Shown here piece after piece: positions 5,889 through 10,424 of a stretch of 10,424 nt of DNA (positions are counted from its first letter, which is position 1; each line of letters opens with the position of its first letter). A model generated the notes under the pieces. It was not told where the DNA came from. It ran no database searches and saw only the letters and a program-made list of their open reading frames with translations. The position numbers and the translations under genes are program-made. The DNA is from Alistipes sp. (GTDB lineage: Bacteria; Bacteroidota; Bacteroidia; Bacteroidales; Rikenellaceae), in contig JAGBTW010000194.1 of the NCBI GenBank assembly GCA_017631135.1, forward strand, positions 1-10,424, read 5' to 3'.

Positions 5889-7502
5889 ATGAGATACCTT
5901 ATATGTAGCCTATTTGCACTATGCATGGTTGTTGCCACACATAGCGTTGCAAAGGCAGAGACAATAAAACCGCGTTTGGTCGTAAACATCGTCGTTGGAG
6001 CTATGCGTGCCAACGACCTCGAGCGCTACGAGGATGGCTTTGGCGAGGGTGGCTTCAAGCGCCTCATGCGTGAGGGCGTTACCTTCACCGATGCCGAGTA
6101 TGACTATGCGCTAACCTCTACCGAGGCGGGACTTGCGACCCTCGCTACGGGAGCACAGCCCTCTGTGCATGGCGTCATCGGCAGCAGCTGGTGGAACCAT
6201 GTGGATGGCACGCGAGAGAACATCATCGCCGACCGTAAGGCGCACCCCGTACCCTTCAGCACAGGCTCGGTGAGCTGCTCGCCACACCGCCTGCACGCCC
6301 CAACGCTTGGCGACATGCTCCTTATGAGCAACAGCCAAAGCAAGCAGGTGACAGTGGCCATAGACCCCACAACGGCGATAGTGCTCAATGGCAAGCAAGG
6401 CACAGCCTATTGGGTGGAGCGCAACAAGACATATTGGACAACATCCACCGCCTACGCTCACGAACTACCCAAGTGGGTGGAGCGCTACAATAGCGAGGGC
6501 ACAAACAGCTTCTATCGTCTTGGTCGCTGGACACCCAAGGGTAATATTGTCAACTACATTAACGACGAGGTGGCTGTGGTCGAAGACATAAAGGGCAAGA
6601 GCACAAAGCTTTTGAGTGATGTTAGTCTCACGCTTGACGACACGGCATACGGACAGATGTGTTACACCCCCGCGGGCAACACCATGCTCCTTGAGTTCGC
6701 CTCACAGGTCGTGGCGCAGGAGCAGTTAGGTAGTGACACTGCTCCTGATGTGCTCAACATCTACCTCGACACACCGCGCTACATTGCCGAGGTGTATGGT
6801 CCCGAGTCCATAGAGTACGAGGATATGCTCTACCGCCTCGATGCCGACCTTGCCGAGTTTCTCTCCTACATCTACGCACAGGTGGGTAGCCAGCGCCATG
6901 TTATCGTGGTGCTCACGTCGGACCACGGCACATCGCCATCCTTTAATCCCCAGGGTGGCACAACGCGCGAGCGCTTCAACAACCGCCAGATGGAGGTCAT
7001 CGTAAATGCCTTCCTCGGTGCGCGCTACGGATCTGGAAACTACGTCTTGGGCTTTGCCAACAACGCGCTATACCTGAACCACGAGCTGCTCAACGAGAAG
7101 AAGCTCGCCATAGCAGCAATACAGGAGGAGGTGGCTACGTTTATCCTGCAGCTGCGAGGTGTGTCGAGCGCCATATCGGCAACTGCGCTGCGCAACACCA
7201 GCTTCGGCGATGGACGCATGCGCCTTGTGCAGCAGTCGTTCCATGCCACACGCTCGGGCGATGTAATCATCGACTTTTTGCCTGGCTGGATAGTCGAGAG
7301 CACCGACTACCGCTCGACATCGCATGCGGGTTATCGCTACGACCGCAGCGTGCCTCTCATCATCGCGGGTGCGGGCATTGCGCCCCAGCGCATAGACCGC
7401 AAGGTGAGCATCGTCGAAGTGGTGCCTACCGTAGCAAAGATTATGGGCATAGAGAGCCCCTGGGCATGCTCCGCGCGCCCAATAGTAGAATTGGATAAAT
7501 AA
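5889..7502 (+). CDS. Secreted alkaline-phosphatase-superfamily protein with degenerate active site
   Basis: This 537-residue protein has a clear signal peptide (hydrophobic core at 4-16, AKA cleavage site at about 21-23), so it is probably periplasmic or surface-exposed. It aligns by eye with the PafA-like phosphatases of Bacteroidetes: YGEGGFKRL-like block at 51-59, TEAGLATLATG with nucleophile-type T78, RLDADLAEFL, TSDHG with D345/H346, and SHAGYRYDRSVPLI with H479. Several expected residues are changed: Gly37 where the family has Asp (VVDQMR becomes VVGAMR), Arg297 and Glu301 where TDYxGH gives Asp and His, and Asp159/Thr161 where a Lys and Arg bind phosphate. Both zinc sites appear broken, so catalysis is doubtful although the fold and length are normal and the frame is intact. 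It may bind a ligand or polymer rather than hydrolyse it. SufE follows after 14 nt. Confidence 0.85.
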   Translation: MRYLICSLFALCMVVATHSVAKAETIKPRLVVNIVVGAMRANDLERYEDGFGEGGFKRLMREGVTFTDAEYDYALTSTEAGLATLATGAQPSVHGVIGSSWWNHVDGTRENIIADRKAHPVPFSTGSVSCSPHRLHAPTLGDMLLMSNSQSKQVTVAIDPTTAIVLNGKQGTAYWVERNKTYWTTSTAYAHELPKWVERYNSEGTNSFYRLGRWTPKGNIVNYINDEVAVVEDIKGKSTKLLSDVSLTLDDTAYGQMCYTPAGNTMLLEFASQVVAQEQLGSDTAPDVLNIYLDTPRYIAEVYGPESIEYEDMLYRLDADLAEFLSYIYAQVGSQRHVIVVLTSDHGTSPSFNPQGGTTRERFNNRQMEVIVNAFLGARYGSGNYVLGFANNALYLNHELLNEKKLAIAAIQEEVATFILQLRGVSSAISATALRNTSFGDGRMRLVQQSFHATRSGDVIIDFLPGWIVESTDYRSTSHAGYRYDRSVPLIIAGAGIAPQRIDRKVSIVEVVPTVAKIMGIESPWACSARPIVELDK

Positions 7503-7516
7503 TAAACTTACATATC

Positions 7517-7939
7517 ATGACAAACGACGCAATACAAGATGCTATAGTCGAGGAGTTCTCGATGTTCGACGACTGGCTCGACAAGTACGACTACCTCATA
7601 AGCCTTGCGGACTCTCTGCCCGCGATAGACCCCGCAAAGCGCACAGACAAGTACCTCATTGAGGGTTGCCAGTCGCGCGTGTGGGTGAGCGCCGAGCTTG
7701 AGGATGGCAAGATGCGCTACACGGCAGATAGCGACGCCATAATCACCAAGGGTATAATAGCACTGCTCATAAGGGTGATGGATGGTCGCACGCCACACGA
7801 AGCTGCCAACATAGACCTCTACTTTGTCGATGCCATAGGCCTTGGCGAGAACCTGTCACCCACGCGAAGCAATGGCTTGCGTGCGATGATACAGCAGATG
7901 AAACTTGATGCACTAATTTATACAAAGACAGCGAAATAA
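7517..7939 (+). CDS. sufE: Cysteine desulfurase sulfur acceptor SufE
   Basis: This 140-residue protein matches SufE in length and motifs. SufE takes persulfide sulfur from the cysteine desulfurase SufS and passes it to the SufBCD scaffold for Fe-S cluster assembly. The acceptor cysteine is C51 in EGCQSRVW, the same position as in E. coli SufE. The GIIALLIRVMDGRTP helix and the LSPTRSNGLRAMIQQMK segment near the C-terminus are also typical. The start ATG at 7517 lies 14 nt after the previous stop. Its stop and the next start overlap as TAATG, so the DUF59 gene is probably translationally coupled. The rest of the suf operon is not in this window. Confidence 0.95.
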   Translation: MTNDAIQDAIVEEFSMFDDWLDKYDYLISLADSLPAIDPAKRTDKYLIEGCQSRVWVSAELEDGKMRYTADSDAIITKGIIALLIRVMDGRTPHEAANIDLYFVDAIGLGENLSPTRSNGLRAMIQQMKLDALIYTKTAK

Positions 7940-8259
7940 TGACACCAGAGGAGATTTTGAACGTCGAGAAAAACATCGTTCTCACGCTCAAGAATATATA
8001 CGACCCCGAGATACCCGTAAACATCTACGACCTCGGCCTTATCTACGAGATTAACTTCGAGCCCTCGGGCACTGCAGACATCATCATGACCCTCACAGCA
8101 CCCAACTGCCCCATGGCAGACATGCTCCTTGCAGACATTCACCGCGAGGTGAGCAAGGTGCAGGGCGTAGAGAAGGTAAACATTACCCTCACCTTCGAGC
8201 CCCAATGGGACAAGTCTATGATGAGCGAAGAGGCACTCTTGGAGCTTAACTTACTATAA
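7939..8259 (+). CDS. DUF59/MIP18-family Fe-S cluster assembly protein
   Basis: This 106-residue protein is a MIP18-like (DUF59) protein of the SUF system. It shows YDPEIPVNIYDLGLIY at 21-36 and the LTAPNCPMAD block with conserved C57, and ends with the WDKSMMSEEAL tail typical of the SUF-associated group. Members of this family help mature or deliver Fe-S clusters; the precise step in Bacteroidetes is not settled as far as I know. It overlaps the SufE stop by one base (TAATG), which ties its translation to SufE. No signal peptide or membrane segment is present. Confidence 0.92.
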   Translation: MTPEEILNVEKNIVLTLKNIYDPEIPVNIYDLGLIYEINFEPSGTADIIMTLTAPNCPMADMLLADIHREVSKVQGVEKVNITLTFEPQWDKSMMSEEALLELNLL

Positions 8260-8292
8260 CCGTAACAATTACATCGAAGACGGATATTGTAT

Positions 8293-9108
8293 ATGACAAA
8301 CGTGGACATCACAGCATTAAGTGGCAATGAGCGTAGTCAGCTTATGAAGCAGTTGTGCATCGAGCGCCTTGAGCGTAAGGGGCACGACATAGAGGCTATG
8401 CACAAGGCTACGCAGGGCGACTGGGCACAGACCATATACCGCCTCTTGCTGCGATACCTCGTCTCAAAGCGCAATAGGGTGGTAGCCGAAAACCTCGCGC
8501 GCATCGTACCCTATAGCATCATCATGCGCGAGTGCGGCACGCTGCGTGGCGTTGAGGCGCTCATTATAGGCGCTTCGGGACTGCTCGACGAGTGTGGCGA
8601 GAGCGACTACGCCAAGATGCTGCGCCAAGAGTTTATGCACCTCGCGGCGAAATATAACATCACGCCACTAAAGGCCTCGGCATGGAGCGTAGATTGCATC
8701 ACGCCATACCAGCACCCGCTGCTGCACCTCGCACAGCTCTCTGCCCTCTTGCATAGTGGCACTATAACCATGTCCAACATTCTCTCATCATCCACACCCG
8801 AGAGCCTTAAGGGCATGTTTGGCGCACAACTCTCCGATTTCTGGTGCAACCATATTGGTGGCGCCGAGCCTCTCGCACCCCGCATGGGCGTCACACGTCG
8901 CACAATACTTGGCATCAACTTCGTCGCCCCCATCATCTACACCTATGGTCGCACCATAGGTCAGCACGACTACCTCGCGCGTAGCCTCGCCCTCCTTCAA
9001 GCCCTCCCCGCCGAGGACAACCGCTACACGAAGCAGTGGTCACAACACGGCATCACCCCCACCACCGCCCTCGAAAGCCAAGCCCTCATCCAGCTATCCA
9101 CAAGGTAA
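8293..9108 (+). CDS. DUF2851 family protein, short form
   Basis: This 271-residue protein matches the C-terminal two-thirds of DUF2851, a Bacteroidetes family of unknown function. Recognisable stretches are CIERLERK, GVEALIIGASGLLDE, LRQEFMHLAAKYNITPLKASAWS, LGINFVAPIIYTYG and the TALESQALIQL ending. Proteins of this family that I recall are about 420 residues. Here roughly the first 150 residues (the IEIH/HGH-bearing domain) have no counterpart: only 33 bp separate the start from the DUF59 stop. The usual cysteine-bearing tail (CxxCRFGY) after the ALIQL block is also absent, and no continuation appears in another frame. The ATG at 8293 is preferred over the in-frame TTG at 8287. It is the last gene before the bidirectional terminator. 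The short form could be lineage-specific rather than a broken gene, since the frame is clean. Confidence 0.8.
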   Translation: MTNVDITALSGNERSQLMKQLCIERLERKGHDIEAMHKATQGDWAQTIYRLLLRYLVSKRNRVVAENLARIVPYSIIMRECGTLRGVEALIIGASGLLDECGESDYAKMLRQEFMHLAAKYNITPLKASAWSVDCITPYQHPLLHLAQLSALLHSGTITMSNILSSSTPESLKGMFGAQLSDFWCNHIGGAEPLAPRMGVTRRTILGINFVAPIIYTYGRTIGQHDYLARSLALLQALPAEDNRYTKQWSQHGITPTTALESQALIQLSTR

Positions 9109-9131
9109 AAGCCTTTTGCTATAAACAAAAA

Positions 9132-9169
9132 AAAAACAGAGGCCATTCGGGTGAATGGTCTCTGTTTTT
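9132..9169. terminator. Bidirectional intrinsic terminator
   Basis: A 12-bp stem (9137-9148 with 9153-9164, one G-T pair, CAGAGGCCATTC against GAATGGTCTCTG) closes a GGGT loop and is flanked by ten A's (9127-9136) and five T's (9165-9169). Read rightward it ends the DUF2851 operon; read leftward it gives a ten-U tail about 22 nt after the rpsU stop. It is the clearest terminator in the window. Confidence 0.92.
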
Positions 9170-9186
9170 CTTTGGTTGAGCGGGGA

Positions 9187-9378
9187 TTACTCCTCCTGAC
9201 GGTATGTGTGCTCAACGTAGATTGCGCGCTGCATAGCCTCACGCTTTGCGATTGAGGGCTTTGTGAAGTACTGACGACGACGAAGCTCCTTCAAAACGCC
9301 TGTACGCTCATACTTTCTCTTAAACTTCTTGAGGGCGCGCTCGATGTTCTCTCCCTCCTTAACGGGCATGATAATCAT
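9187..9378 (-). CDS. rpsU: Small ribosomal subunit protein bS21
   Basis: This 63-residue basic protein shows the bS21 hallmark PVKEGENIERALKKFKRKYERTG followed by the Arg-rich LRRRQYFTKPS. bS21 sits on the platform of the 30S subunit near the 3' end of 16S rRNA. In Bacteroidetes it is reported to help hide the anti-Shine-Dalgarno sequence, which fits the lack of such sites in this window. The ATG at 9378 gives the common MII/MIV-PVKEGEN start; a second ATG at 9369 is possible. The leader just upstream is A-rich (eight A's, AAGTATAAG) with no GGAGG. A near-perfect AAGGAGGGAGAG lies inside the coding region at 9360-9349, encoding Lys-Glu-Gly-Glu. It ends at the bidirectional terminator. Confidence 0.96.
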   Translation of the reverse strand: MIIMPVKEGENIERALKKFKRKYERTGVLKELRRRQYFTKPSIAKREAMQRAIYVEHTYRQEE

Positions 9379-9418
9379 AATCTTATACTTTTTTTTAGTT
9401 ATACTCTGTTTTTATTGT

Positions 9419-9591
9419 GGGCATATTTATGGGCGTGCCCGCTCCCGAGTCACTATAGGGTCGACCCTCCCCGCATGTTTTATGGTTTGCCAACCGCTCA
9501 ACGTTGCCTCCGATTGCCTTGCAACCTCGGGCTCTACATTCACAACTATCTACTCGGTGGTTGTCCTCGCAAGCCGTGTGGCTACTGCGAG
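9419..9591. other. GC-rich stretch dense in inverted repeats, upstream of rpsU
   Basis: I recognise no gene here. By hand count 9421-9600 is about 55% G+C, between A/T-rich flanks. Pairings are: CCCGAG 9444-9449 with CTCGGG 9526-9531; inside it AGGGTCGACCCT at 9457-9468 (perfect palindrome), GGTT-TGCC-AACC at 9484-9495, and GTTGC 9503-9507 with GCAAC 9521-9525. This makes a three-armed, cloverleaf-like layout. A further hairpin at 9566-9591 (10 bp with a 2-nt bulge, GTGT loop) spans the stop of the HhH gene, and GGGCGTGCCC lies at 9431-9440. On the minus strand it would be the rpsU leader. It does not match tRNA, tmRNA or any RNA family I can name. It may be a structured leader, a small RNA or a dispersed repeat. 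Confidence 0.4.
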
Positions 9592-10424
9592 ACACTAAAG
9601 TCGAGATAGGGTGCAATACGCATTGCCTCCTCCGTTGAAAATATGTCATCTTCAATCATCTCTTCTAAATTACTCCAACCTCCTTTCAATTCTCTGTTGT
9701 TAATAATGCTCTTGAGCATGCGGTTCGATATATATGGGTGAACCTGCAACTCGTTTGAGGTCGCAAAGTTAATATTTATTTTTTTAATTTTAGCACTATC
9801 ACACCAAATTTGTGGTAAAATTCTTTGAAAATTTTCATCTGTAACCACTTTTAGCTCCGAAATTTGGCTAACAGAGTGGTATCCACCCAGCAATTCGCGG
9901 TAATAGAGTATGTGCGACGCGCTTTTTGCACCTATGCCCGCGACCCTACAAAGCAGTGCAGAGTCGGCGCTATTGATGTCGATGGGAAACTCTATGCGCT
10001 CGTCGCGAAGGGTTGTTGTGGCGGTGTCGCGTGGCGGAAAGATGATGTATGGGCGCAGTCGTGCTGCCATTGCGGAGTCTACGGCATAGCACTCCTCGAA
10101 CTCCTCGAATGTGCGGTAGCCACCAATCATGTCGCGGTAGCGGATGACGAGCTCGGCTTGTCGCGCCGTGAAGCCCATACGTCGCAGAGCCTCCACGCCT
10201 ACGCTGTCGAGCATGAAAGGCGCGAGCTCCACCTCTGCCTCGCGCACTGCGGGGCGTGCGTGCTCCTCATAGATGCTCTCATTTGAGGGAAATTGATACT
10301 CCTTACCTATTATTATATAGGGCTCGATGGCGCGGTATAGTGAGTCAGTCATAGAGTAGCATAGCGCCAAATCCTCCTTTATGCGGTATACCTTGCCCGC
10401 CTCGCGCCAGCGTATGATGCCAAC
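9582..10424 (-). CDS. Helix-hairpin-helix (ComEA-like) repeat protein, N-terminus outside the window
   Basis: The frame is open to the window edge, so the gene is partial; 280 residues are visible. A TTG at 10370 is not taken as start because in-frame coding (RWREAGKVYRIKEDLALCYS) continues upstream of it and fits the first repeat. Four HhH-type units appear: a partial one ending LYRAIEPYI, then DSVGVEALRRMGF...RLRPYI, DINSADSALLCRVAGIGAKSA...ILPQI and NINFATSNELQVHPYI...IAPYL. Each has the pattern of a hydrophobic turn followed by YRELLGGY-like and a closing Pro-Tyr/Gln-Ile. Such repeats usually bind DNA without sequence specificity; ComEA-like multi-HhH proteins are widespread in Bacteroidetes with uncertain roles. 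The 3' third (repeats three and four) is markedly A/T-rich compared with the 5' part. rpsU lies 203 nt downstream. Confidence 0.85.
   Translation of the reverse strand, partial: VGIIRWREAGKVYRIKEDLALCYSMTDSLYRAIEPYIIIGKEYQFPSNESIYEEHARPAVREAEVELAPFMLDSVGVEALRRMGFTARQAELVIRYRDMIGGYRTFEEFEECYAVDSAMAARLRPYIIFPPRDTATTTLRDERIEFPIDINSADSALLCRVAGIGAKSASHILYYRELLGGYHSVSQISELKVVTDENFQRILPQIWCDSAKIKKININFATSNELQVHPYISNRMLKSIINNRELKGGWSNLEEMIEDDIFSTEEAMRIAPYLDFSVSQ

Noticed and set aside
9419..9591. tRNA, tmRNA or CRISPR in the inverted-repeat block
   Set aside because: The layout is cloverleaf-like, but there is no T-arm GGTTCGA, no CCA-adjacent acceptor stem of 7 bp, no tag reading frame, and no regularly spaced direct repeats.
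9395..9655. 86-codon minus-strand frame covering the structured element before rpsU
   Set aside because: It overlaps the end of the HhH gene in another frame, and two plus-strand frames are open over the same bases, so the openness looks like a composition effect. I cannot exclude a small protein, but the inverted repeats explain the region better.
10368..10370. TTG start for the HhH protein
   Set aside because: Coding continues in frame upstream to the window edge with residues that fit the HhH repeat, so the gene is partial rather than starting here.

Overview
The window looks like a chromosomal segment of a Bacteroidales bacterium, possibly Rikenellaceae/Alistipes-like (a guess from gene content, not established). 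The support is: genes rarely carry a Shine-Dalgarno sequence; several intergenic spaces hold the Bacteroidetes -7 promoter element TAnnTTTG; and the gene set is typical of the phylum (GSCFA protein, CBM20-GH77 glucanotransferase, SufE plus DUF59 pair, DUF2851, bS21, multi-HhH protein). I see no phage, IS, CRISPR, tRNA or rRNA.

Layout. (1) 1-224: left flank with a repeat-built hairpin. (2) 225-3311, plus strand: a YihX-like HAD phosphatase and a two-CBM20 GH77 4-alpha-glucanotransferase (malQ), likely one alpha-glucan unit. (3) 3312-3660: a gene-free stretch between convergent genes with a terminator, a 63-bp imperfect duplication and a large hairpin of 9-bp repeats. (4) 4783-3661, minus strand: luxS then an MTA/SAH-nucleosidase-like gene 4 nt apart, the two steps that clear S-adenosylhomocysteine. 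(5) 4784-4882: a short divergent promoter region with two -7 elements in mirror arrangement. (6) 4883-9108, plus strand: GSCFA protein, secreted alkaline-phosphatase-fold protein, SufE, DUF59 Fe-S assembly protein and a short DUF2851 protein, ending at a bidirectional terminator. (7) 10424-9187, minus strand: a helix-hairpin-helix protein (runs off the edge) and rpsU, separated by about 200 bases rich in inverted repeats.

Most of this is ordinary housekeeping content, and I do not see a complete new defence or mobile system. The best leads are: a LuxS whose first metal-ligand His is Tyr; a secreted alkaline-phosphatase-fold protein that has lost most metal and phosphate ligands and looks like a pseudoenzyme; a structured GC-rich element upstream of rpsU; and a sharp base-composition break inside the HhH gene. 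Residue comparisons with family members are from memory of the families, not from alignments run here.
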